Assembly (NCBI RefSeq): GCF_965638725.1
Contig: NC_134949.1
Location: 130,926,969 to 130,990,968 of the forward strand
From: Aptenodytes patagonicus
Taxonomy: Eukaryota; Chordata; Aves; Sphenisciformes; Spheniscidae
Direction of reading: 5' to 3'
DNA: 64,000 nt
The notes below the pieces were generated by a model. It was not told the origin of the DNA. It searched no databases and saw nothing but the letters and a program-made list of their open reading frames with translations. Positions 1-13,000 of this stretch are shown one piece after another. The position numbers and the translations under genes were made by a program. Each line of letters starts with the position of its first letter. The first letter of the stretch is position 1.

Positions 1-811
1 AAAATCAACATACTCTTGAAACTAATTAGAAACAACAAAGAAGGTGGTTTTTAATAGCACTCAAAGCTTTACCTGGAATATTAAACGCACACATCCAGCC
101 ACCATAAAAACTACAAATGTCGAGAATCTGTTTACTACTGAGAGGGATTAGCTGAAACCTACATCATGCTACAGCACCGGACAAAATGCAGCAAATTGTT
201 TCCACAAAGGAGCTGTATACAGTTCCATCATACAGTGCCCCTCATGTTTGCTTATTAAAAAAAACCAACAGAAAACTTGCTTCTTTAGCCAAAATTCTGT
301 TTAGGGAGTGAAGGTCTAGGGGAGATGGACAAAGAACGAACCGGTTCCTTCCAGCCGTCTCTCTCTGCCGCATCCAACTCTGCGGAAGCTGCTCTATTCC
401 AATTCCGCAGCAATATCCTCCTGTGCCAGCCCACAGGAATGTCATGGAGAAAGATAATGCTCTCAGGGTCTCTATATTTGGTGTCAAACAGGAGCGGGAT
501 TTGGAGGTTGGCCGGAGAACAGAAACAGGAGCCAGGGTGCCCAGGAAGTGCAGGCAACCAAGACAAACAGTAAAGCACTGCTTCTCTGCGCACGCTCCCC
601 GAGATCAGCAATTAAATGGACAGGTTTAGGGAGAAGGTTACGTCTGTCGTATATACGAGTTCCAACACAGCTCTGTGTAGACTATGCTACGCCTGTGATG
701 CTGGTAGAGCCGATCATTAAAGTACAACCTTGGAACATTTTCTGTGATGCTGATCACGAGAAAGGATGGACAACTTGGAGCGTCGAGATGAAAAGCAGCT
801 TTTGCAGTGGT
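1..811. other. OTC 3' flank
   Basis: No gene is recognised here. The block at about 325-640 is richer in G+C and CpG than its surroundings and holds overlapping short ORFs without any family I know. The neighbour expected from human synteny beyond OTC (TSPAN7) is not visible in the window. Confidence 0.5.
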
Positions 812-871
812 GTTTATTGTCTTGAACATTTTCACGAATGCAATGCAATATCATACAGCTAACTATACAGT

Positions 872-877
872 TTTATT
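872..877 (-). terminator. OTC polyadenylation signal AATAAA
   Basis: A perfect AATAAA lies on the minus strand about 107 nt after the OTC stop. A second AATAAA is at 813-818. Either could define the transcript end. The 3' UTR would then be about 983 down to 850 or 790. The choice between them is not decided by sequence alone. Confidence 0.6.
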
Positions 878-983
878 AAAGAATCATTCGTTGCCTTGAT
901 CCTTTCTGAAGAATGTCTACGTATTTGCGGACCAGAATATTCTGCCGATGAGGAATATTTTTCTCTTGGCAGGAATCCAAGCA

Positions 984-1043
984 TCAAAATGTAGGCTTTT
1001 GTAGCTGTGGTGAGTAATCTGTCAGCAGGGAAACCATGACAGC
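984..1043 (-). CDS. OTC: OTC coding exon 10 (C-terminus and stop)
   Basis: 60 nt encoding [19 protein letters not shown] and then TGA at 986-984. The acceptor reads CTAG immediately before GCT. The final helix residues match the family almost exactly. Confidence 0.96.
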   Translation of the reverse strand, partial: AVMVSLLTDYSPQLQKPTF

Positions 1044-4000
1044 CTAGAGGAGGAAGAAAAGAAAAAATCTAATCACACTGGAAACAGATACTCCATAAAA
1101 ATAAATAAGGGGGAAATATTTTCCAGCTCTAAAGTCTTGTGTTGAAAATTATTGCCCTGACAAAAACTGCACACTTAGATTTATTTCCTAGAATTTCTGA
1201 TGATGAATCAGGAAAGAGCTGAAAATCAGTTAGGATGTTTTGTACTGTAGCCGGTAGGTTTTCTCAGTGCAGACAAAATATGTTAATGGACAGCCTAGGA
1301 GAAATTCAGACAAAGCATGTTTAGACCAAATGCTGAGGCCTTTTTGGTGAGTTATATTGTATCCTCAGCTACTGCTAGGAGACGCTGTAGGTACCCGAAC
1401 AGCACATGGGCTTGCTCGTGGATTTCAGCAGAACTTCCCTTAGCATCAGTGAGAGCCACACTTGAGTAAGGACTTTGAAATTTATCCCAGTTTAGCTATA
1501 CTTTCTGTGGTAAAACATAGAAAATCCTCACTGAGGTTAATAGTCTGTCATCTACCCCTCCTGCCCTCCCCTAGTATTTGACACACACTCCAACAAAACC
1601 TTAGGTATGGCCACAAAATGACGGTAATGGGAATGTCAGCTAAATAAAACATGGTGTTGCAGCAGCTCTGCCGTCCTCCTCACACCCGTGGACATAACAA
1701 GCCCCATGCTTGCTTGGTTTCGACAAGGTATTGCCTGGTTGACTCTGTTGCGATTTCACAGCAATGTCTGACTGCAAATTGGTATTTTGGCCCAGAACTG
1801 GATTTACAAGGGTACTCCAGGGGTTGCGGTCTTGTTGCCTGTCCTTCCTTTCCCTTCAGCACTGCTCAGTGTGACAGGTAGTCCCAGGCACACGGTGGGG
1901 ACTGAACATAGAGCTGTGCAGCCCCCCGCTGCTACCCGTGTCGTAGCTGCACTCAGCCCTGGGTGGAACTACAGCGGAGCAAATAATTTATTTTTCAGTT
2001 TGCTGTCTGAGCTGAAAGTGGTAGATAATAATATATAAACAAGACCCATATATTCATTGTTCTTATAACCTGATAAAATACAAATATGACATTTTTCTTA
2101 ACCAAACAAAATGTGTAGCTTGAACACAAAGAAAAGGGTTTATTTTCTTTTTAAAAAATAATATTTAGGGCAATTAGAGGCATTGCCAAATTAAAATAGA
2201 AAATATGAGCACTTTGGGGAATTTTAAGACCAAAACTATGAATTTAACACAAATCTGGTAGCAATTTTAACTGTGTCCAAAATCTGAGGTTTTGGTAAAT
2301 ACAACACTCGAGCACTTATTCACTCGGAGCACATCTAGAGTTCGTCTGAGAGCTATGACAATGCCATTTCTGGATTTTTTTCCACCTCTGAAAGTTTTCG
2401 CTAGCTTTTGTCAACATGATGGTTCTAAAGCCGACAATAAATAACAGGCTACTGAGATCTGGCAGTAATTTTCTGAAATTCTAGGAATGCTGAGAGGGGA
2501 GTTATGGTTTATGTTAAATGCCAAGTGTCCTCTCGTGGTTCCCATGGATCACACGGTATTACCCACACCATAACTTTTCAGGGTCCTTCAAAGCTTTGCT
2601 CTTGCAGCACTTTCTCAGGGAAAGTTCCCATTGGTGTCAGCAGCAGTTTTTCTTGAGAAAAAACTGCAGAATCTCTAGCTTTAAGTGTTTGGGAAATTGT
2701 AGTTTCTAAGGCCGGTCCCTGGGACCTCAGCATTTAACATGTTTTAAAATTGAGCAGCTAAGTTAATCGTTAGAGTAAACCCAGTGATTTAAATACCAAA
2801 AAATTACAGTTTATACTGTAGATTTCACCTAGTGATAAAAACTGGGTCAAGCAACAGCAGATTATCATCAAAATACGTCACATTTGTGTCCAGAAGTATT
2901 TGTGCTACATATATATACGTTGCCTATAGTCAAAATTGTGATGTGTTGTGGGGTGCATTTGAAACATATGTATTAACATTTACTATTTATCGAGGAACCA
3001 AGCTGAATCCAAGCCTGTAGTGTAAGGCAGAACAGGAGCTGACCCTAACCTCTAACTACCGTTATCTTCCTTTTTTACCATAATTGTCCATTTTCTGTTT
3101 TCAGCCTCCTGGAAAACCAATGATCGTGGAGAATAAAATACTTCATCATTAACTTCTTCAGGTTTTCTGGGTAAACAATGTAAAAAAGTCCAGTTGGAAG
3201 CAGCAGATTTTGCAGTCTGTAGATCAAAAAGCGTATAAAAATAAAGAAATATGTGAGCACATTAATAAAATCTTTAACTAGTAAAAAGGTTAACAAATTT
3301 TATATTAGCTCCCACTCTAGTTACTTTGATGATGAACTCAGAAGAATTCCACTGACTTCAAAAGAATTCCTCATCTGTGAATAAGATGGGAATATCCCCA
3401 TTTAAGTCAGTAAGAGTTCAGTGCTGACTTCACAAAAGTCAAATTTTTACTCCTATTTCTCTGGCTTCAGTAGGGGAGTAAAAACTCCAGTGACCTAGTG
3501 GATCAATAAAGTGCGATCTTTATTTGAATGCCATACAGTAATACAATACTATCGATAATTGCAACAAGAACCTACTAAACCATGATTTAAAAGGCTATCA
3601 TTTTTTTTGTTTTGATATTGTCACTCATAAGATATTGATCTAACACCAATGAACAATGAATTAAACTATTTTAGGCCAATTTTGAGACATACCCATCACT
3701 AGTATTTTGTGAACTTATGTTAAAATACAGTCAATTAAACCAGTAATTCTATCAGCAAGGAAAATGTCCTTTTTATCTTGGACAATTCATAGTTTATGAC
3801 TTTACGTTTTCTCTAACTGATTTTATGTTGATAAGCATTTCAACTAGACGATTTTAAAGACATATATTTAATGCTTTATTCATTGACAGATATACACAAA
3901 ATTGCGCCAAATGCTGCCCAGGCATTTAAGAGTTCATCTGTGAGCTGCTCATTCTAAATAAAATATAAGGGATCATTTCTGGTAGCAAAGAGGAAATGCA

Positions 4001-7000
4001 AAGTTAGAAATAGTTTTTAGGTCATAAAGAAGTAAAGGGTTAGCTCTCCTGCACATGCTCTGGAGTTAGATCTCATTGGCAAGCTCTGAAAGAGGCCAAG
4101 CCATGTGAAATGTATAAGGTAACTCAAACTTTGTTATCTTTGTGAGTTTTTCAAGCTGGAGGGAGGTTTGTATGTGGTTGTTCCACGGCCCCACTCAAAA
4201 AAATACCAAACCCATGCTTTGCTGATGTTGATTCTTATACATGCAAACTGTAAAAGCATCAACAAAAAACTAAATCTCAGTTTTTACCTGCATTGTAATC
4301 TGATAACCTTGAAATGCCTTTAGTCTTTCTTTCTTTTCCTCTTCTTGTCCCATACTTATCCATGTGTCTGTAACTAAGACATTGGCACCGTCTGCAGCTT
4401 CCAAAGGATCTGTTGTGAGAAGTAACTTGGTACCATACTAATGTGAATAAAATAAGGAAGATCAGGAAGACGAGGAACTTCAACTTCGTTTATAATGAAA
4501 ATAAAATCTATTCAAACTACTCTACTAGGCTGTTTCTTAGGCTCCTACCTCTTTGGAGTACTGTTCAGTTATTTGAGTTATTCTGAGGTCTGGTTCAAAG
4601 CCCTGCCAAAAGAGATGATAGGTAATGTATCATGGAACATACATAAGATCCTTACTGATTATTAACACTGATTAGAAAAATACTGATTGAACCATTTGCC
4701 ATGGGAAGAAGAATGTCTTTCAGAACTGTAAAACTTGAGGAAATTATGTTGATTTTGTTGAAAGTTTATTTTGGAGATAATCTGGTGGAAAGTGCTCTGA
4801 TAAGGTAAGAAAAATGTATTTCAACAGTTACAGAATGAAATGCCTACACATCATTTAATTTTTTAAACTGATTCTTTGTTTTACATTTTATATTGTATTA
4901 CAATGCAGCACTCTAAAAAGCTGCATCACCAATCTGGACCAACCAAGATGCAACACTTCCACCGATGCGAAACAACTTTCAAATTTTTTTGGGGGGGACA
5001 GGGCATTGGATGACTTTGTAACACTTTCTCAAACGGAATTATCATCCTCTGTGATTTATACTGCGGTCGTGAATTCCCCTCAGCCCTTCTGAAGTTGGAC
5101 TCAGTAGAATCACTCCTGCTTTGCATCAAAATAACTGAATCAGGATTCTAAACCTTGGTTCTGAAAGCTGGCCACTCAAGATACATGCAAGCAGCACTAG
5201 CTGAGGCCCTTGGGAAGTATCCAAGTGGCTGAGACAAGAATGGGCAAAGTTTGCCTTCCTTACTCCGTGTGCATGGCTTTCTTACCTTGGGAGTCGCAAT
5301 ACGCAGGTGCATTCCCAGCTTTGCAGCACTCATCATGATGGAGTGAAGAACGTTGTTTCCATCCCCGATCCAGGCGATAGTGAGCCCGTTCAGCCCACCA
5401 TAGTGCTCCTGCCAAACGAATCAGGCAGCCCTGGGGTTACGTTCCAGGCGAGCTGAGCAAGCTGATGCCCTAGGTGGGAGGGATTGATCAGACGGGTCTG
5501 GTGCAAAGAAGGCTGGCCACCTTCAAATGCTAGCTGCATGGAACCATACCTTTAATTGAACTTACTGCAGCTACAAGATGGTCAGGGAGGGAAAGCCCCC
5601 CGTGTCTTACATGAAGACCCAAGTGCTGCAGCTTTCTCCAGTGAAGGACACATTGACACGTATGCCATATGGCGGGGCCCAGGCTGAGAGACACAGCACC
5701 AGACACACAGTAACTTTAGCACCAAAGCCGTACAGCCATGGGTTGGTGCTCATAAATATCAGCGAATGGTAGAAATTCTTAATTTAGAGGCAGTCCTAAT
5801 GCCTAGGATAGCACTCCTTCCAGCTTTCCCCCAAATTGTGAAAGTGTCCCTATTCAGGTTTGCTCTGGCTTGGTTGTCTCTACACGATGTTCCCTGCGGC
5901 CATGGCAGTGGCCATGCCCTTAGAGTGCATTTTAACCGTCACAGCTGTACAGGACAGCAAAGAGCAATACTTTGAAAACAGCTGTGCCACTCATGGCCTG
6001 CAGGCTTTGCTCTCTGTTGTACAGCCAAAGAGTGCAGTGACTTTTTTAAAGTGTGGATTACCCAAACTTGAAACAGCATTACAGCGTCAACTGTAGCTTT
6101 GGCTGATGGCACTTACAGCCTGTACATGTGCAGCTACTCTGGCCCTCAGCCACCAACAAATAAGGCCTAAGGAGGAACAAGAGTAAGGAGGAACAAGAGT
6201 AACAGGAGTTTCATATTTCCAGAGCAGGACAATTTGAGGCCCTTCAGCAAGCCTTGTTTTAAATATGCATGTTTACAGGTACTTAAGTTGATACCAGAAA
6301 GTTTGTAAAGACATAACCAAATACTTCTATATGCCTGCTCTGTACAGCTCCACCTCATGACTCGAAAGACTAAAGACACGATGGAGAGCCTTTTATTCTT
6401 AGTTCAAAACTGGGCCATGCTACAATTGCATTGTAGTAGCTGGAAGCCAGACAGTGTTTCAACACTTTGTGTGACATGATTCAATGCTCGTCAGAGAGGA
6501 TAAGCATCCACATTGTAGAGCTGTACTAACTGGCAACCTTGCAGGCAGTCGCAGCAAAGATGCCAAAAGACTGAACAGGAAAAGGGCTGGGACTACCCCC
6601 TCCTCTCCTGGCAGCAGCTTCTCCTAAACAAATAGTTGTGAAGTTGTTCCAGAACAAAGTTATCGGCATTTCTGCCAGTGACCACAATTTTGAGTAAAAA
6701 ATACAGCACTTGAAATACTGAATGACATTAAAATGCCATTGAAATCTAAGCTTAATAGAGTCCTAGGCTGCCTACAATTTAAGGGCTAAAACTATGGTAT
6801 TGTAAAACTATCGCCTTTTCAGTTGAAGTTTGTTAGCAGCAGGCTCATTGGCACAGGTTTGATGCAAGGGCATTTACAGGAGAGCAAATCAGGACTTTGT
6901 GGACATGGAAGTTATTTCAGTATAACAGCTCTGCAGGTCTCTAAGGATCTTTCAAAGTCCTTCCACATCTCCTAGCAATGGTGCTCCTAGGAGAAGGCCA

Positions 7001-10000
7001 AACTAAAGCATTTATTTAAGGGGTTGTTTCCAGCTAGGGCTTAGTGATAGCTGAGACATGAACCCACAGCCAGGAGTAAATGAGACAGCCCTGAGTTCTT
7101 TTGATCTTACTGTTTAAAAATAGACATTGCAGCCTGTAATGCTCAAAGCACTGACTAGTGAGTCACAAATGTACTGCTATGTTAAATAACTTCCACCTTA
7201 TACCAGCTGCTACTCTGCATTAAAAGAAGCACAGTGCATACTAAATACTTTTCTCTGTTTTCCCAAGCTACTAGCTGTTACAGATAAAATACGAAGTACT
7301 GGAGATCTCTGTATAATGACCCTCAATATGCACTGCAAATTGCAAAGCCACATCTGCAGTGACTACTCTATAGAGTGGACATAGCTGAGATAATCTTAAT
7401 GAAGACATTTAGCTAATGGAAGAAGTCGTAGACAAGGGAGAATCAAGCTGTGTGTGTGCTAGTGGAGCCTATTTTATATCCTGTGCTAAGCTTTATGCTG
7501 CCACTGGTACACTGCTGCTGTAACGCAAACCTCTTCATCTAAAGCCAGCTCACTATGACTGTGACTGTACTGCTTATACGCATACATCCTCAGCTTCCAA
7601 GAAAGATGAGATGATTGTGTTGGTCAGAACCAGAAAGCTTTGAGGCAATACAAAAGCTACTGTATATGAGACATACTTTTTGTGTGTGTGTATGTTTTAT
7701 AGTAGATGCTTATACAACTGCACAGAGAAAATCCTGCTAAAAGTGTTTTGCCACGACGGTAACGCTCTAGGTTAAACCAGAACCTTTACAATACATGCTG
7801 ATCACCTGAACATCTGAAGATACTTTGCCCCTTACATCCGTCCCCAGTTTTTCCAAACTCTGTTATACTGATGTAGGCTTTTTACCTGCTTGGGTGTTCT
7901 GCAGTTTCTCTTTACATTTGGAACCTGACTTCAAAATATTTATAATCCTAGTAAAGCCATATGAAAAATAATGTATTTAGAAAGTCTAGAGCCCTTCTCC
8001 CTTATGAATGCCTCTTTGGCAAACTAGTGATTGCTGCTGTAGTGCCACAAAACTTGGCTTTGCTATTCTCATGAAAAATCCCTGCTAAATAATTAATGTC
8101 AAGTTTACAGTCAACTTTCTCATCCTCGTGCTGCTTTTACAATGCTTCACTCTGTTCTTATCCATGGTTGAGTGTATCAGTGTATCAAACCCTCAGGAAA
8201 AATAAGCATGCTCAGTGATTTAGCACTGTTGTATGTTCAGAGAAGACTGGTTTAACTAATTAGGGACGTTCGTGTCTGCCTCTGCCTGGACTTGCTTCCA
8301 GCTAGGCTGAAACTCTGACACCATTATAGGTTTCTTCTGAAATGTTTGACCACAACAGTCATAACAGCCCTCAATTAAAACAAGCTTTTGAATAATGAAT
8401 CAATAATCTGTCAAAATTTAAAATGGAAAGCAGGGGACTAGTCCAAGCTTCAGCCCTTTGGGAGACAGTGCAATCCAGTAAATGAGAAACTGGGCAAACT
8501 CTGCATCTACCGGCTCTCAAACTGAGCTGAAGGCAGATGCTGGGCCAGCTATCCTTCTTACTCCCACATTGTTTTTTGTTATGGTTATTGAAACAGTATA
8601 TTCTAGAGGATCAGTCTAGATCTTAGTTGGGATTTCTAATTGTTAGAATAATGATGATGATGATGATGATGGTGATGAATTTGAAGACTATAATAATTTG
8701 AGCTCTTTGAGTCACACATCGAGGAGAAGTTGAGAATACATGGCATCCCTCTTCAAGTTGGGCAACACTGTAATTTGTTACGCTATTTAAAAAGGAATCA
8801 CTGATGTATTTCTTATGCCAACCATTTCTTAGTGAAAAAGAAATTTCCCTTCAGACCAGTGATATAAAAAGCTAGCGGCATATGGATCCACTCTAATTAC
8901 CAGCCTGGCCATCCTGCAGTCAGCTACAAGTTAGCTGATTTGGCCAGTGACATTAATATCAATTGAATCAATGTCAATACCCGGTTTGTCCCCGGAATAC
9001 AAATTGTGTGACTCTGCCCTCCAGCCAAGCTTCGCAGAGCAGAAGTTGTGAGCCACAGCTTCTGCCCAGGAGACTGAGAGGCACCGGGTGGACTCAGCAA
9101 GTGGCCGTTACACGCCCTCAGCACAGACAGAGAAGTAAAGTGGCTCTGCATGTGCACAGTACCAGCACACAAACTCCTAGTCATTAAAGGCCAAATCCCC
9201 AAACCCTCAAAATCAGGTTGCGTAACGTTTACAACCATTTCTAGTGGGTTATAACTCATGAGCAAACTCAGGTCAGCCCAACTTTTAAGAAAGAGGGTAG
9301 CATGTATGCTAAGAAAAACACCCCTCTTGGCGTAATAGAGAGCATTAATCCTGACCACAGTATTAAAGGGCAGAGCCAGCTTAGACGTCAAACGTGTGAG
9401 GGGCTCCAGGCTGCTCGAGAAGGCGGCACTGGGCAAGAGGATGTTGAACCTGAAGAATCTCACCCCAGTATCCATGACAGGAGCACACTTTGTGATCTGA
9501 CAAGAACACCCTGAATACAGAACGAGAACTGACAGCCCTGAAAATAAAGCAGCCACATTTTTCGGGAATGCAACAGACTATACTAAAATAACCACACTAA
9601 AATGCACCTGTGAAAAGGGAATCAGAAGCCATAAGAAAGAAGACATTCTGACAAAACAAACCAGGAAATCAGGCAGTTTCAGACTGAAGAGAAAGTGCTT
9701 GAAGAGGATTCAAGAAGGCACATGACAAAATTAATAGGATTTAGAAAGTGGAAGAATAAAAACGTGCTAAGCAGGAAGAGGGCCAGAGTGCATGTAGTGC
9801 TCCACTGGCAAATGCAGCAGGAGAAAAAAGAAGAGGGAAAAAAAAAAAGTACATTTTGGGTACATACTGACAGCAAGGAGGAGCAGATCCAGGCAGGAAA
9901 ATATTTACAGGGATAAGGAAGAGACACTTTTGAAGAGAAATATGCTGCACAAAATCTGTAGTTACATTTAAATATAAGGCTAGCAGTCTGTGCCACTATT

Positions 10001-13000
10001 GTAGTTTGCATGTATGTATAAATCAAATAAATTGCCTTTGCATTGCAGGAAAGCAGTCCAAATGTTATATATGAACTTTCAACTCATTTAAAGAACTGTG
10101 GTACTACTCCACATCCCTATATTAATCTTCTTGCAGGCAGTACTCAGATAACATCTTTTTACCCCGCTGAAAATCCCATGAGAAGTTTGACTGTGGTAAG
10201 TAACAGCTAGACCCTGTGGCTCACAGTTCTTCGAGTGTTAATCCTACTTCTGTGACCTGGTAAAGTTCATTATATGATTAAAATGCCATTTTATTACCTG
10301 CTACTGGCTGTAAGACCAGTCTTCTCCACCTCAGTGTACAGTGCAGAGAGGAAAAAAGGCAGCAGATGGGCAGGTCAGAAAGGGAAAGGGCAGGCAGCGC
10401 CAACACCCACAGCGTGCTGCTGAGAGCTCCCCCCTGCCTGCCCCTCCCTCCTGGGTAAGAAAGCAAGAATGGAAAGTGGGTCAGAAACCAGTGGTGGTGC
10501 AGCATGCCCTTGGCAAAGTGGGGTGGCCACCCAGCTGCCCTCTAAAGACCTCCTGACAAGCTCTGGGCTAAGGATCATGCTGGAAAGACTGGGGGAGAGA
10601 TGGGCACAGTTGGAGGAAACAGTGCTCTGCTTATCAGGCTGACTGGGAAAGTGCTGCAAGTTTTAAAAAGCTTCCATGGCTGTCCAAAAGCCGAGCCATT
10701 CCTTGAGATCTCTGTAAGTGCTCACTTTGTCATGATACCTCTCCACGTCAAATGTTTCTTTTGTTTGAGCACCAACTGCTATGGTCCTGTTTCCCCATCA
10801 TGTAAAATGGGCAGGGACGCTCTTTCCAAAGACGTCCTCCTCAGTGCTAGATGCAACAAGGACATCTACCTGCTGTTGCTGCTGCCCTAGGTATTCAAAC
10901 CAAGGAAAAGTCCAGCCTGTGGGCTCATGTTCAGCTGGAGCTTCTACCACGACTGCCCTATACAAGGACACAATGGAGGAGGAGCAGAGGATGATCAACA
11001 GGGCATGTACTCATTCTGCTGATCTTCACAGGTTTCTCCCTAAGATCAGTGGAGAAAGAGATGCATCTCTAGAGGATGATTGAGATGCTCAGCGGTCTCT
11101 CTTCACTGACTGGAGATGGAGTACAGGGCAACAGCACTCTGAACTTTGGTGCCGTAGTCAGTGGCCTGGATAAAATCAGGTTTAGGGGCAGAGACATCAA
11201 TAGTTGTGCAGCCTATGAGTCACAGATTATTCCTGAAGCCTGCTATTCACAAGTGATAAAATGCTAATAACTAAGGTGTTTGCAAGACAGAACCCCCCGC
11301 AAAACACAACCATAAGATTCACCTGTTTTACAGTTGCACACAGTGTTTAAATGAAATTATGACATTTAATGATTGATGACGTTCTCATTACAGCTTACTG
11401 TCTTACGTAATTTGAACAGTTCATTGAAGCTGGCTCAATGTGATCTTGCAAATGTACCTTATCCTGAGGAATGTGAAGCATTTTAGTTTCAAGTTCACTG
11501 ATTTTTGCTGGTCTCTTCACTTTCAATGTTGAAAATTTTACGAAAAATACTAATCAAAGTAAGGAAAAAGTAATTTTCAATAAACATATGAGTCTTTCGG
11601 TATTTAAAGTTTAAGGTATGAATAATTTAATATTACTCTCACTAGATCTTTTCCACATACTGAATGTCCCATAGCAAAGTCTTCGACAGCTGAGAAACAC
11701 AGCTGAATGAATCAGGAAATTATTCTGCCCTCCCTTTTTCAAGCAGTGTGATTTTTTATTCATTCAGAAAGTAAACAAGGTCAGAGGAGTTCATCATAGT
11801 TGTCAACCAGCACTGTAGTATAATAATCTTTTTTATAAGTCAGTTCCTCAACTGATTGTAAAACAACATAGTACTTCTGTTCACAGATAGACATCTGGTA
11901 TTCTATGTGTAAAACATTATCCTGCTGTCAAATCAACTATTGCATTAGATTAAACTACAAAATAAGATCTTTTTTAACTATTCTTTGATGTGAGCAAAGT
12001 TTAAATAGGTCTAAGTGCCTGAACACTAGGCGTCTGCACTGGTAGCATTAACTGGCTTTTCAAAACAAATTTGTTCAACCAATTTCCTAAAACATGGATA
12101 GTGATTCCTTTTAAACTTTTCACAGGTTAGGGTGGAATCAAGAGTGAACTACTGAGTTTTTTTAAGTCAGTGGAAAAACTTCCACTAGCTTTGGTTGAGC
12201 CAACATCTCGCCTTTATCTTAAGATGTAAAGCCCCCTGCACATTTTTTGAATTGCAGCCTAATTCCAATGAAGTACTTAATTTTATGCTTAACTGCAGTC
12301 CCACTACAGCTGATAGGACTAGGTAATTGTTTTAAATTAAACAGGTACTTAATTATATTGCGGGATGAAGATCTCCTTAAATAACAAGTGCCATGTAATT
12401 ACCACTTAGAAAAACCTAGGAATAAATGGTTTTGAACCTGACTTCCCCACATACTTACCAAGACCAAGACTTAGCAAAAAAAAAATTGTTATTAAACGGT
12501 GATTATATTCTTACCTGAAGAGTTAGGTAATCAGCTAAAATCTGGAGAGGATGGTATAAATCGGACAATCCATTGATTATTGGGATCGTGGCTTCTTTTG
12601 TCATTAGGTCCAGATCATTATGCTTATAAACTCGAGCCAAGATTGCATTTGCAATGCTGGACAGCACCCTAGAGGATGGCAGAAAATACCCAAGTCAAAC
12701 ATGATAAATATATCCCTGTTGCACTCTTCACCGTGCAACACATAAATATTAATGAGAGGTGGTAATGAATCAAATTTTCTCAGCTATCTGAATAATTTAT
12801 CATGCCTGCATAACACACTTAAATGCAGACATTTAACAAGCTGCTAATAAGTAAGCAGTTTTACTTATTAACAAACTATAGTAAGTAAATGAAAACTGCT
12901 GCTGTATTTTATGGTTTTTTCTCTTTAGCGTTTGATTGTAGTTACAGAGGTAACAGCAATAAATGTTAGGATAGCTGAACTAAGATAAGAGATGGCGTGA

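Larger units (their letters stand above)
5409..12514 (-). other. OTC: OTC intron 5
   Basis: 7,106 bp. It contains a 16-bp tandem duplication at 6169-6200 and a GAT microsatellite at 8650-8678. A 211-codon minus-strand open frame at 8924-9556 has no recognised product. At 12255-12350 is a diverged ancient amniote repeat with 'agtcccact' and 'tgcttaa' phrases. The remainder shows nothing I can name. Confidence 0.8.

Noticed and set aside
4277..4483. 68-codon minus-strand frame over OTC exon 8
   Set aside because: It reads exon 8 in the wrong frame. The correct frame gives the DTWISMG motif.
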